Source of the DNA: Paraburkholderia podalyriae
GTDB taxonomy: Bacteria; Pseudomonadota; Gammaproteobacteria; Burkholderiales; Burkholderiaceae
Reading direction: 5' to 3'
DNA length: 64,000 bases
Assembly (NCBI RefSeq): GCF_014397785.1
Contig: NZ_VZQQ01000008.1
Span: forward strand, 213,490 to 277,489
The notes under the pieces are model-generated. The model worked only from the letters and a program-made list of their open reading frames with translations, was not told the DNA's origin and ran no database searches. The translations under genes and the position numbers were made by a program. Within the stretch, counting starts at the first letter, position 1. Every line of letters starts with the position of its first letter. Of the stretch, positions 25,608-34,014 are shown in pieces.

Positions 25608-26899
25608 CAACCCCGCACACACCGAAATCCCGCGTACACATACTGATAGTGCGGCTGAAACCAGTTGCGAAACTCCGGCCGCAGCATGCACAGCGCGGTA
25701 CGCGCCGAGCCGCCCTTCAGCACGTAATGCTGCCCATCGAAGAAGTTGGCCGAATATCCGGGATAGAACGGAAACGCTTCGAAGCCCGGCAGCGCTTCGA
25801 ATAGCGTGGAGGTCCATTCCCAGCCGTTGCCGAACTGACCTTCCGCGCCGAACGCGCTGACGTTGTCCGGATGCGCGTCGACGGGCCGTGGATCCCAACT
25901 GCGGAAATCGAAATTCCCCGATGTCGCTTGCGGCGCACCGTGCGCCGCGCGTTGCCATTGCGCCTCCGTCGGCAGCGCTTTGCCGGCCCAGCGCGCATAG
26001 GCGCTCGCTTCGGCGTGGCTCACGTAGACCGGCCAGTCGAGCGGCAAGGGCACGTCGTCGAACATCGTGCGCAGCGTCCATGCGGCGCGACCGTCCTGCG
26101 CCGTGCGTTGCGACCAGCCGGCAGGGTGTTCGATGTGTTCCGCTTCCTTCCACGCCCAGTCCTTCGGCGACCACCACTTCGGCTCGCGGTAACCGCCGTC
26201 TTCGAGGAATTCGAGGAACGCACCGTTGGTGACCATGTATCGATCGATCTCGAACGCGGGCACGTCCACGCCCAATTCGCCGAACTCATTGTCCCAGCCG
26301 AAGCGGCCGGCCTCGCGTGGCATGCCGAGCACCGTTTTGCCGGCTGGCACGCTGACCATCGACGACAACGCGTCGCGCCGCTCCGCGCGTGTCACTACCG
26401 GCTCGCGCAACGCGGTGTTCTTCTGCGCGAGCGGCAACTGATGGAGCATGTAGGCGAGCGTTTCAGCATGCATCAACCGATGCTCGATCGCGACGTTCAG
26501 CAACTGCACGGCCGCCTCGTCGCGCGCCGGGTTGCCGGATTCGCCGAGCGCGGCGTCGATTTGCCGTCGCGCGCGCGTCGCATACTCGCGCACGCGGTCG
26601 AGCGACGGCCAATCGCCGGGTTGATCCGTGGGAAAGCCGCCGTCTACCGGATCGATGCCGAAGGCGAACAGCTGGTCGAGTTCCGGCGCGAAAGCCGGCA
26701 GATCGAACAGACGCTGGTCGAGCAGATTGCGATCGAACGCTTCGAGATGGCCGATGTAGAACACGACGCGGTGACGCTCGCGGATCGGCCGTTCATAGAG
26801 GTAGTCGGGTTTGACGATCGCAAACAGGTCGTCGGTGACTTGGCGCGCGTCGAGCAGGCGCTGCACGAGCGGATGATGCGGGACAGGGTCGCGATTCAT
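25601..26899 (-). CDS. EgtB/SenA-type sulfoxide synthase (DinB + formylglycine-generating-enzyme-like domains)
   Basis: 432 residues from the ATG at 26899; the open frame extends to 26989 but that part has no domain. N-terminal DinB-like domain with the iron ligands HLEAFDRN and HRLMHAETLAYML (HxxxHxE type), then an FGE-sulfatase domain with MVSVPAGKTVLGMP, GWDNEFGELGVDVPAFEIDR, ASAYARWAGKALPTEAQWQRA and GGSARTALCMLRPEFRNWFQ. Such enzymes make C-S (ergothioneine, EgtB) or C-Se (selenoneine, SenA) bonds on hercynine. No EgtD methyltransferase or SenB lies beside it, so which of these it is stays open. Confidence 0.75.
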   Translation of the reverse strand: MNRDPVPHHPLVQRLLDARQVTDDLFAIVKPDYLYERPIRERHRVVFYIGHLEAFDRNLLDQRLFDLPAFAPELDQLFAFGIDPVDGGFPTDQPGDWPSLDRVREYATRARRQIDAALGESGNPARDEAAVQLLNVAIEHRLMHAETLAYMLHQLPLAQKNTALREPVVTRAERRDALSSMVSVPAGKTVLGMPREAGRFGWDNEFGELGVDVPAFEIDRYMVTNGAFLEFLEDGGYREPKWWSPKDWAWKEAEHIEHPAGWSQRTAQDGRAAWTLRTMFDDVPLPLDWPVYVSHAEASAYARWAGKALPTEAQWQRAAHGAPQATSGNFDFRSWDPRPVDAHPDNVSAFGAEGQFGNGWEWTSTLFEALPGFEAFPFYPGYSANFFDGQHYVLKGGSARTALCMLRPEFRNWFQPHYQYVYAGFRCVRGCD

Positions 26900-27024
26900 T
26901 GGGCCGGGTCTCCATGCAACACGGTTGCCGTGGGGGAACGATCGGAAAACTGTACCCCCTCGCAGGCGGCGTGCCAAGACGAACGGCACAACCGCTCAGC
27001 CAGCCAGCCCGCCAGCCCGCTCGC

Positions 27025-27807
27025 TCAGACCTGCCGCAACCCTTCGAGATCGACGATGCGAATATGTTTGCCCTGCGTGTCGATCAGGCCGCGCTTTTGA
27101 AATCTTGACAGGGTGCGGCTGACGGTTTCAAGCGTCATGCCGAGATAGCTGCCCATGTCTTCGCGAGTCATGCGCAGATTGAATTCCGACCACGAGTAGC
27201 CGCGCTGCGCATTGCGCTGTGACACGTCCAGCAGGAAGGCTGCGACGCGTTCGTCGGCGGACAGCGAGCCGAGCACCATCATCTGCGCGGCCTCGCTGAC
27301 GATCTGCGCGCCCAGCAGCTTGTGCATGCGCTCCTGGATCGAACCGATTTCGCGGCACAGCAGCTTCAGCGCGCTATAGGGGACGATGCACACCGTGCTG
27401 TCTTCCAGCGCGACGGCGCTGCATGCATGGACGTCCGCGCTGATGCCGTCGAGCCCGAGCGGCTCGCCGGCGAGACGCAACCCGGTGACTTGTTCGCGGC
27501 CGTCGCGATGGATCATCACGGTCTTCATCGAACCCGAACGCACCGCGTAGATATTGTCGAAGCGCTCGCCGCTGCGATACAGCGCTTCGCCGCGCGGCAC
27601 CGAGCGCGCCGAGCAGATCAGCGTTTCGAGCTTCGGCAGTTCCTCCGCCGACAGCCCCTGCGGCATGCAGATCTGACGCATCGAACAGCTCGAGCAGCGC
27701 GCGGCGGTGCGTGCGGTTGCGCGTGACGCCACGGCCTCGCGGCTGCCGCGCTCGGCGTTGCCGGCGGAGCGGGTCGAGGAACGGGTAACAGCAGTAGGAG
27801 TCGGCAT
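27025..27807 (-). CDS. FNR/ANR-type Crp-family redox regulator
   Basis: 260 residues. The N-terminal cysteines CSSCSMRQIC (C-x2-C-x5-C) plus the Cys in VHACSAV match the four ligands of an oxygen-labile 4Fe-4S cluster in FNR. The cNMP-like beta roll follows (GEALYRSGERFDNIYAVRSG), then the dimer helix and a C-terminal helix-turn-helix LRMTREDMGSYLGMTLETVS with the FNR-type recognition segment ETVSRTLSRFQ. It would switch genes on at low oxygen. Start 27807 (MPTPTAVTR) is preferred over the longer frame to 27846. Confidence 0.88.
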   Translation of the reverse strand: MPTPTAVTRSSTRSAGNAERGSREAVASRATARTAARCSSCSMRQICMPQGLSAEELPKLETLICSARSVPRGEALYRSGERFDNIYAVRSGSMKTVMIHRDGREQVTGLRLAGEPLGLDGISADVHACSAVALEDSTVCIVPYSALKLLCREIGSIQERMHKLLGAQIVSEAAQMMVLGSLSADERVAAFLLDVSQRNAQRGYSWSEFNLRMTREDMGSYLGMTLETVSRTLSRFQKRGLIDTQGKHIRIVDLEGLRQV

Positions 27808-28005
27808 CTTCTGCGCGCGCTTATCGTAGTAGTGAAATTGTCCCACCGGCTATGACACGCAGCTGGCGGCAAAGTGACGCTTGCGGTGCTCGGATGTCCC
27901 GAGCGACGGCACGTGCTCTTGCGAAAGTGGGAAGGTGAGTCGCCGTGGGTGAAGACGACGGCTCGCGTCGATGAGTGGCGCGCCGCCCTGCGCATGATGA
28001 AAGAG

Positions 28006-28473
28006 TCAGGCGGGTTCCTTGTCGGTGCCCGCGGCGGACGGTATCAGCAGAACCGGCAGCGTGGCCTGGCGCACGCAGCGTTCGGCGACGCTGCCGAGAA
28101 TCAGCCGCTGAAAGCCACGTCGGCCGTGCGTGCCCATCACGAGCAGGTCGGCGTTGAATTCGGCCGCGGCCTGCAGCACGATGTCGGCGACATCGCCGAG
28201 CGACGAAGCCTCGGAGACCCCCGGGTCACCTTGCACACCTTGCTCGGCCATTGCTTTCGAAAACTCGGCGCGCAACTCCTGGCCTTCCTCGATCAGACGG
28301 TTGCGCAGGATCGACGGGTCGTAGCCGGGCGCCTCGAAATACATCGGCGTATTTTCGACGACATAATATGGCCGCAACACCGCGCCATTCGATTTGGCGA
28401 GATCGAGCGCCGCTGCGAACGCACGGCGCGAGGTATTGCTGCCGTCGACCGCTACAAGGATGCGTGTGTACAT
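28006..28473 (-). CDS. Universal stress protein (UspA family)
   Basis: 155 residues, one Usp domain. It opens with ILVAVDGSNTSRRAFAAALD and ends with the ATP-loop motif MGTHGRRG followed by LGSVAERCVR, the G-x2-G-x9-G-S pattern of ATP-binding Usp proteins. It lies 198 bases beyond the start of the fnr-like gene on the same strand, and Usp genes are frequent FNR/ANR targets, but I could not find a convincing FNR box. Confidence 0.9.
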   Translation of the reverse strand: MYTRILVAVDGSNTSRRAFAAALDLAKSNGAVLRPYYVVENTPMYFEAPGYDPSILRNRLIEEGQELRAEFSKAMAEQGVQGDPGVSEASSLGDVADIVLQAAAEFNADLLVMGTHGRRGFQRLILGSVAERCVRQATLPVLLIPSAAGTDKEPA

Positions 28474-28753
28474 ATCGGCTCCGCGTCAAAAATGCGTCTG
28501 CCACTTTGCTAGCCGCGGCAGGAATTATTGATGTTTTATACCAATGAAGCTTAGATGATGGCCGGAAAAGATGCACCGCACCAGGATGTAAATCAAACAT
28601 TTGCCAAATATTCCGCGCCCGCCGCCAAACTGGCGGGCGCGGCGGCGGCGCGCGCGAGCGGCCTCGTTTGCTTACAACCGCACAACTTTGCTGAAGCCGA
28701 AACAGGGTTGGCCTTACAATCAGGCCATATTTGACAAGTTGGCCAGTCCGCTG

Positions 28754-29443
28754 ATGAACGATCGAAAAACTAAGGGCTTACCCGACCAGATCTACGGCGA
28801 CATTCTCAACCGCATCCTCGAAGGCGAGTACAAGGAAGGCGAGCGATTGCCGACCGAGCACGCGCTGGCCGAACGTTTCGCCACGTCCCGGCCGACCGTG
28901 CGCGAAGCGCTTGCGCGATTGCGGGCCGACGGCATTATCTCGACGCGGCACGGCTCGGGCACGACCGTCGAGCGGCGGCCCGATCCGGATGTGCGCCGCT
29001 TCGCGCCGCTGGAGACGCTGTCCGATATTCGCCGCTGCTATGAATTTCGCATCGTGACCGAGGCGGGCGCGGCCGCGCAGGCGGCGCTGAAGGCCGATGC
29101 CGACGACATCGCGGCGATCCAGCATGCGTGGGACGAACTCGAGCGCATCATCGAGGCGCAGGGGATCGGCGCCAAGGACGACTTCCTGTTCCACCAGGCG
29201 GTCGCGCGCGCGTCGAAGAATCCGTTTTTCATCACGGTGATGTCGTTCATCGAGGAACAGATCCTGTTCAGCATGAACCTGTCGCGCAATCTGTCGCTCG
29301 TCAAAACGGTGGAACGGCAGAGGCTGGTGCAGGCCGAGCACATGGCGGTACTCGACGCGATCCGCCGCAAGGACGCGGCGGCCGCGGGTGCCGCGATGCG
29401 CGCGCATCTCGAGAACGCGCTGGAACGGATGTTCGGCTCCTGA
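28754..29443 (+). CDS. GntR-family regulator, FadR subfamily
   Basis: 229 residues from the ATG at 28754. N-terminal winged helix (QIYGDILNRILEGEYKEGER, then LAERFATSRPTVREALARL) and a C-terminal all-helical FCD domain with the metal/ligand residues spread over YEFRIVTEAGAAA, FLFHQAVARASKNPF and AEHMAVLDAIRRKD. FadR-type regulators usually repress sugar-acid or organic-acid genes and let go when the acid binds. Two sites fitting the FadR consensus TNGTNNNACNA lie 3 kb away before the sugar-acid operon (31685 and 31766), making that operon the likely target. Confidence 0.88.
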   Translation: MNDRKTKGLPDQIYGDILNRILEGEYKEGERLPTEHALAERFATSRPTVREALARLRADGIISTRHGSGTTVERRPDPDVRRFAPLETLSDIRRCYEFRIVTEAGAAAQAALKADADDIAAIQHAWDELERIIEAQGIGAKDDFLFHQAVARASKNPFFITVMSFIEEQILFSMNLSRNLSLVKTVERQRLVQAEHMAVLDAIRRKDAAAAGAAMRAHLENALERMFGS

Positions 29444-29498
29444 GCCCGCGCGCGGGTCAGCGCATCGCGACTTTCGTGAGGCCGCGCTCCGGCGCCGT

Positions 29499-30092
29499 TC
29501 AAGCCGCGACGGCGACCGGCCCGAACAGCGAGGTCAGTGTCTTGGCGCTCACCGCGACGTCGAGCGCGACGGCCCGCTCGACGCCGATCTGCAGCGGCGG
29601 CCCGAGCCGGCTGATGTCGAGGCCGGCTCGGCGCAGCATCCGCTCGATCGGCGTGGTGGTGACCGTGACGTAATGCGTGATGCCCATGCGCTGCGCGAAG
29701 CGCATCACTTCCTGAATTGCACGGATCGTCATATCCGTGAAACCAAACGACTGTTCCTCACCGCCGGTTTCGATCGCCCAGCGGCTCAGCTCCCAGATGT
29801 GCCGCCCGACCGGCGCGGCCGCGCCATGCAGCAGCTGCGGGAAGGTGTCTTTCAGCATGTTCGGACCTTCGGTCGGCATCAGGCGCCAGCACCCGCGCAA
29901 CCGTTGATCTTCGCCCTGAATCAGCATGTAGTACGGCCCGAGCGCGTCGTAGCCGTCTATCTCCATCCCCGCGATGGTCGGAATTTCCCAACCGAGCCGG
30001 CCGTGAAAGACCCGGGCTCGCAGGCGGTACATCTCATTGATCAGCTGATTGTCGAATTCCTGCCGGAGTCCAATTCGGATCGTGGTTTGCAT
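29499..30092 (-). CDS. braI: Acyl-homoserine lactone synthase (LuxI family, BraI-like)
   Basis: 197 residues with the LuxI core: MYRLRARVFHGRLGWEIP, EIDGYDALGPYYML, GCWRLMPTEGPNML and ELSRWAIETGG, which hold the conserved Arg/Phe/Trp/Asp/Glu residues of the family. It makes an acyl-homoserine lactone signal from S-adenosylmethionine and an acyl carrier. The arrangement with an rsaL-like gene and a luxR-like gene is that of the conserved BraI/RsaL/BraR system of plant-associated Paraburkholderia, which is known to favour long 3-oxo chains; the symbol follows that synteny. A lux-box-like dyad lies 70-89 bases upstream. Confidence 0.9.
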   Translation of the reverse strand: MQTTIRIGLRQEFDNQLINEMYRLRARVFHGRLGWEIPTIAGMEIDGYDALGPYYMLIQGEDQRLRGCWRLMPTEGPNMLKDTFPQLLHGAAAPVGRHIWELSRWAIETGGEEQSFGFTDMTIRAIQEVMRFAQRMGITHYVTVTTTPIERMLRRAGLDISRLGPPLQIGVERAVALDVAVSAKTLTSLFGPVAVAA

Positions 30093-30161
30093 GACGCTCT
30101 CCTGTACGTGTTGGGGGTGCCAGTTACGCAGGAAAACTTATGCATTCTGAATCTTTGTGCC

Positions 30162-30181
30162 ACCTACCTACCTGGATAGGT
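30162..30181. promoter_or_regulatory. lux-box-like 20-base dyad
   Basis: ACCTACCTACCTGGATAGGT lies between the divergent luxI-like and rsaL-like genes. It has the 20-base length and the ACCT...AGGT ends of LuxR-type boxes, with 14 of 20 positions symmetrical. LuxR with bound signal, and RsaL as repressor, would be expected to act here. Binding is inferred. Confidence 0.6.
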
Positions 30182-30246
30182 GTGGATGCTTATCGGGTAT
30201 CGCAAAATTCAAACACGTATCCGCCCCCAACCTACAAGGCTCCGAA

Positions 30247-30564
30247 ATGGAATTCCTCGACAATCACTGGCAACCGCAAACCCACCTCCAGGCGCGTCCT
30301 TCGGAGGTCTCTTCGGCAGTGGATCGCGTTCTGATCATTGCCTACCGGAAGAAGAAAAAAGAGAGCCAGCGCCGATTCTGGGCTCGCTTCGGCGTCACGC
30401 AGTCGCGCGGCAGCCGCTTCGAGTCGGGCGCTGAGATCCCGGCGCCGGTGTCGATCCTGCTTGGCCTGTACTTCACCAAGACCGTGTCGGACGCCGATCT
30501 GGGCCGCGCTGAGCGCGTGATGTACAGCCGCGATGCGGCCGCGCTGCTCAACCCGGGTCAATAA
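30247..30564 (+). CDS. rsaL: RsaL-type quorum-sensing repressor
   Basis: 105 residues. The C-terminal two thirds form a compact helix-turn-helix: KKKKESQRRFWARFGVTQSR, GSRFESGAEIPAPVSILLGL, as in RsaL, a tetrahelical repressor that damps luxI expression and keeps signal levels steady. Start 30247 is used; the frame opens further upstream at 30157 across the lux-box region, which is unlikely to be translated. Its 3' end overlaps the 3' end of the convergent luxR-like gene by 17 bases. Confidence 0.85.
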   Translation: MEFLDNHWQPQTHLQARPSEVSSAVDRVLIIAYRKKKKESQRRFWARFGVTQSRGSRFESGAEIPAPVSILLGLYFTKTVSDADLGRAERVMYSRDAAALLNPGQ

Positions 30565-31330
30565 GCCCTAGCTGCGCGGCGATCACGGCTGCCGCGCGCC
30601 GCGAATTCACGCCGAATTTCGCCCTGATGTTCTTCATATGGAAGTTCACGACGGCTTCCGAGCAACTCAGGATGTGGGATATCTCCCAGGTGGATTTGCC
30701 GCGTGCGGTCCATTTCAGACATTCGCGCTCGCGCGGCGTGAGCTTCGGCATCAGGGTCTGTGCGTGCGAATTCAGATGCTGTTTGCTGGTGTCGATCACC
30801 AGGTCACGCAACAGCACGAGGTTCGGCAAGGCGGCGTTCACATGACGCCTGAACCCGTCAGACGGGTTGTCGTCATTGACGAAGCACATCATGCCGGCTT
30901 CCTGATTCGGCCCGTGAATCGGCAGCGTCACGCCGGCGCCCAGGCCAAACGAGCGAGCTTCCTCGTACAGGGATTGCTGTGCCGGGGTGGCGAAAATCTC
31001 TGGCGTCCAGATCAGCGGCGCGGAGCGTGACAGGCAGTGCGCGACCGTCGGGTCGATATGCACCATGCCTTGCTCGTCATACGCTTGGCGCCATGCCGGC
31101 GCGTAAGTGCTGCGCAGGTAAGCGTCCTCGAGACGCATGGTCGGCCGCGGCAGCATTGCGACCAGAATCCTGTCGAAGCCCCACGTTTCGGCGAGGCCCG
31201 AAATCGCGCCGAACCATTCCGCCTCGTCGGCGGCGTCCAGTAGCGGTGCCATCTGCTCGATAAAGTGTAGCGACAATTTTTTGGCTCTCTCGGGCTCGCA
31301 AACATCTCGTTCGCGGTTATTGGCGGGCAC
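30548..31330 (-). CDS. braR: LuxR-family quorum-sensing receptor/activator (BraR-like)
   Basis: 260 residues: an N-terminal autoinducer-binding domain (about 30-175, with WGFDRILVAMLPRP, YDEQGMVHIDPTVAHCLSRS, APLIW and GLGAGVTLPIHGPNQEAG, the usual Trp/Tyr/Asp pocket residues) and a C-terminal LuxR helix-turn-helix (LTPRERECLKWTARGKSTWE, then CSEAVVNFHMKNIRAKFGV). It would bind the lactone made by the luxI-like enzyme and activate target promoters. Orientation relative to rsaL and luxI is the canonical one for this locus. Confidence 0.92.
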   Translation of the reverse strand: MPANNRERDVCEPERAKKLSLHFIEQMAPLLDAADEAEWFGAISGLAETWGFDRILVAMLPRPTMRLEDAYLRSTYAPAWRQAYDEQGMVHIDPTVAHCLSRSAPLIWTPEIFATPAQQSLYEEARSFGLGAGVTLPIHGPNQEAGMMCFVNDDNPSDGFRRHVNAALPNLVLLRDLVIDTSKQHLNSHAQTLMPKLTPRERECLKWTARGKSTWEISHILSCSEAVVNFHMKNIRAKFGVNSRRAAAVIAAQLGLIDPG

Positions 31331-31684
31331 TGCGGTCCGCTCTTTTGGTCCGCATAATCTATCACTAAAAACCGGGGCGCAATGCGCCGACGCTCTGCGG
31401 GGTAAACGATAGCCGCCGCGTGACAGGAACGGCGGCGTTGCCCATCATTATGCTGATTGAAATAATCTTTAGCCCGCCCGGGATTCCGGGCGAATAGTGC
31501 GGCTAATCGGCGCCCCGCGATCGCATTTTAAGGTGTTCGATTGACAGCATTATTTCCGTCACACTCTTTGAATTAATCCCATTTACCCGATTATCTGGGA
31601 AAGCGGGTTATTGCTCGCCGCGCGTCCTGCTCGCGCAAAAAGAGGCTGCGGCGCCGATGCCACACGGCGTGCCGGCCGGCTCCA

Positions 31685-31695
31685 TTGTTATACAA
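31685..31695. promoter_or_regulatory. FadR-type operator match 1
   Basis: TTGTTATACAA fits the FadR-subfamily consensus TNGTNNNACNA at every fixed position. It lies about 140 bases before the first gene of the sugar-acid operon. The nearby FadR-type gene at 28754 is the likely ligand-controlled repressor. Confidence 0.55.
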
Positions 31696-31765
31696 AAGGA
31701 AATTTGGTGATCTGCGCCGGGCAATTCGACGCCGGCCGCCACGACGGGCTATCGTTACGCGCAAG

Positions 31766-31776
31766 TTGTTTGACAA
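31766..31776. promoter_or_regulatory. FadR-type operator match 2
   Basis: TTGTTTGACAA also fits TNGTNNNACNA at every fixed position and lies 60 bases before the operon start, 81 bases after the first site. Two good matches in 100 bases of a GC-rich genome are unlikely by chance, though this has not been counted. Confidence 0.55.
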
Positions 31777-31835
31777 CATTGTGATGCCGATGCTACCGTG
31801 AAACCTCCGCCTTGTACGTTTCCGCGTCGACCATC

Positions 31836-32825
31836 ATGAACGAATCCCCGCTTCGCGACGCCGAGTTCGCCGCGTCGGTCATGGCCGTGCCGCCGCTCGC
31901 GCGGCGCGCCGACTACACGCTCGACCCGGTTCAGAATCTCGCGCTGATCCGCCACATCGAAGCGGGCGGCGTGCGCACGCTACTGTATGGCGGCAACGCG
32001 AACCTCTATCACGTCGCGCTCAGCGAATACCGCGAGCTGCTGGAGCTGCTCGCCGACGCAGCGAGCCCCGGGACTCGCGTGATTCCGGCGCTCGGTCCCG
32101 ACTACGGCAAGATGCTCGATCAGGCGCGCATCCTCGCGCAGACGCGTTACCGCACCGCGATGGTGCTGCCGCTCGGCGGCTTTACCACGTTCGAGGGGGT
32201 CGAGACCGGCCTCACGCGGGTCGCCGACACGGCCGGCATGCCGCTCACGGTGTATCTCAAAAGCGAAAACTACGTCGATGTCGATACGCTCGCGCGGCTC
32301 GTCGAGCGCGGTACGTTGAGCGCCGTCAAATATGCGATCCCGCGCGACAATCCCGCTGACGATCCGTATCTGCGCCGGCTGCTGCAACGCGTGCCGGCCA
32401 CGAAGATCGTGTCGGGCATGGGCGAGCGGCCGGCGCTCGTGCATCTGCGCGAGTTTGGACTCGCCGCCTGGACGACCGGTAGCGGCTGCATCGCGCCGAG
32501 CATGGTGATGGCGCTGCTGCGCGCGGTGCAGAGCGGCCAGAGCGGGCAGAGCGCCGGTCGCGCTGACAACAACACCGCCGAACGTCTGTACGATGCGTTC
32601 ATGCCGCTCGAAACCCTGCGCAACGACATCTCGCTAATCCGCGTGTTGCACGATGCGATCTCGTTCACGGGCCTCGCCGACATGGGGCCGCTGCTGCCGC
32701 TGCTCAGTTCGACACCGCGCGAGCATCATGCGAAGATCGCGCAGACCGCAGGCACGCTACTCGCGCTCGAGCGCGAGTTCGCGCGCACCCAATCGAACCG
32801 CTCCGACAGGCAGACCACCGCATGA
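31836..32825 (+). CDS. DapA-family 2-keto-3-deoxy sugar acid dehydratase/aldolase
   Basis: 329 residues, TIM-barrel fold of the DapA/NAL family. The Schiff-base Lys is in LSAVKYAIPRDN; the Tyr region is MPLTVYLKSENYVD; the N-terminal loop is divergent (YGGNANLYHVAL where classic members have GTTGE). Together with an SMP-30 lactonase and an IlvD-family dehydratase this fits L-2-keto-3-deoxyarabonate dehydratase of the non-phosphorylated L-arabinose route (AraD), or a related sugar acid. Start 31836 is used; the frame opens at 31812. It overlaps the next gene as ATGA. Confidence 0.8.
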   Translation: MNESPLRDAEFAASVMAVPPLARRADYTLDPVQNLALIRHIEAGGVRTLLYGGNANLYHVALSEYRELLELLADAASPGTRVIPALGPDYGKMLDQARILAQTRYRTAMVLPLGGFTTFEGVETGLTRVADTAGMPLTVYLKSENYVDVDTLARLVERGTLSAVKYAIPRDNPADDPYLRRLLQRVPATKIVSGMGERPALVHLREFGLAAWTTGSGCIAPSMVMALLRAVQSGQSGQSAGRADNNTAERLYDAFMPLETLRNDISLIRVLHDAISFTGLADMGPLLPLLSSTPREHHAKIAQTAGTLLALEREFARTQSNRSDRQTTA

Positions 32826-33766
32826 CCGACCACAGCCGACGTTATCCCGATCCCTCCATCCGCGTGTTCGATTCGCGCTTCAAGTCGCTGATCCTCGCGT
32901 CGGCGTCGGTCGAATGCTTGTATCAGGGCACGCGCTGGTCGGAGGGACCGGTGTGGTTCGGCGATGGACGCTATCTGCTGTGGAGCGACATCCCGAACGA
33001 CCGCATCCTGCGCTGGGACGAAACGACGGGCGCGGTCAGCACGTTCCGTCAATCGTCGAACAATGCGAACGGCCATACGCGCGATCGCGAAGGGCGTCTC
33101 GTCAGTTGCGAGCACCTGACGCGGCGTGTGACGCGCACCGAGTACGACGGCTCGATCACCGTGCTCGCCGATCGCTATCAGGGCAAGCGCTTCAATTCGC
33201 CGAACGACGTGGTCGTGAAGTCGGACGGCTCGATCTGGTTCACCGACCCGAGCTTCGGCATCGACGGTTTCTACGAGGGCGAGCAGCAGCAGTCGGAGCT
33301 GAAAGCATGCGTGTATCGGATCGACGGCCAGTCGGGTGAGGTGTCGATGGTCATCGACGACGTGCTCGGTCCGAACGGTCTCGCGTTTTCACCGGACGAA
33401 TCGCTGCTGTACGTGGTCCAATCGCGCGGCGAGCCGCGCAAGATCCGCGTATTCGATGTCGAGGCCGATGGCAAAGGCACGACGCTGTCGAACAACCGCG
33501 TGCTGATCGACGCGGGTCCGGGCACACCCGACGGTTTTCGTGTCGACGTGCACGGCAACTTGTGGTGCGGCTGGGGCATGGGCACCGACGAGCTGGACGG
33601 CGTGCGCGTGTTCACCGCGCGGGGCGAACCGCTCGGCCATATCGCGCTGCCGGAGCGTTGCGCGAACGTGTGCTTCGGCGGACGGCATCGCAACCGTCTG
33701 TTCATGGCGGCAAGTCACGGCTTGTATTCGCTGTTCGTGAATACCCAGGGCGTGCGCGGCGGCTGA
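32822..33766 (+). CDS. SMP-30/gluconolactonase family sugar lactonase
   Basis: 314-residue beta-propeller. The metal ligands of the family are visible: Glu in RWSEGPVWFGD (~37), Asn in RFNSPNDVVVKSDG, and Asn/Asp in GPNGLAFSPDESLLYV, with WCGWGMGTDELDGV later. It opens aldono-lactones to the acid in the cytosol. It is translationally coupled to the DapA-family gene, so it probably supplies the pentonate or hexonate that the downstream dehydratase uses. Confidence 0.9.
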   Translation: MTDHSRRYPDPSIRVFDSRFKSLILASASVECLYQGTRWSEGPVWFGDGRYLLWSDIPNDRILRWDETTGAVSTFRQSSNNANGHTRDREGRLVSCEHLTRRVTRTEYDGSITVLADRYQGKRFNSPNDVVVKSDGSIWFTDPSFGIDGFYEGEQQQSELKACVYRIDGQSGEVSMVIDDVLGPNGLAFSPDESLLYVVQSRGEPRKIRVFDVEADGKGTTLSNNRVLIDAGPGTPDGFRVDVHGNLWCGWGMGTDELDGVRVFTARGEPLGHIALPERCANVCFGGRHRNRLFMAASHGLYSLFVNTQGVRGG

Positions 33767-34014
33767 GCAGTTGTCCGCTTACCAAACAACCTGTGTTGCA
33801 ACTGCGGCGGGTGCTCGGGTTTGCCCTTAACGCGCGTTGCCAGGCGTTGAGCAGCAAGGATTTCACGTAAAACAAGCCGTTTTCGCGCACCACCCGCACG
33901 CTCGACTATTTGCTTGACATCGGCTGTTGCGCTTCGCTATGTTCCATTGGTAGAAAGACACCGCCCGCACCGCATCGACCGGTGGGCTTCCATACCAAGA
34001 AGCGAGGAGACGCA

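Larger units (their letters stand above)
31331..31835. other. Regulatory intergenic region before the sugar-acid operon
   Basis: About 500 bases between divergent luxR-like and dapA-family genes, noticeably AT-rich in 31450-31600. It contains two sites that fit the FadR-family consensus, listed separately. No gene is supported in it. Confidence 0.6.

Noticed and set aside
28474..28753. FNR box before the universal stress gene
   Set aside because: Only half-sites such as TTGAT and ATCAA are found, not with the proper four-base spacing.
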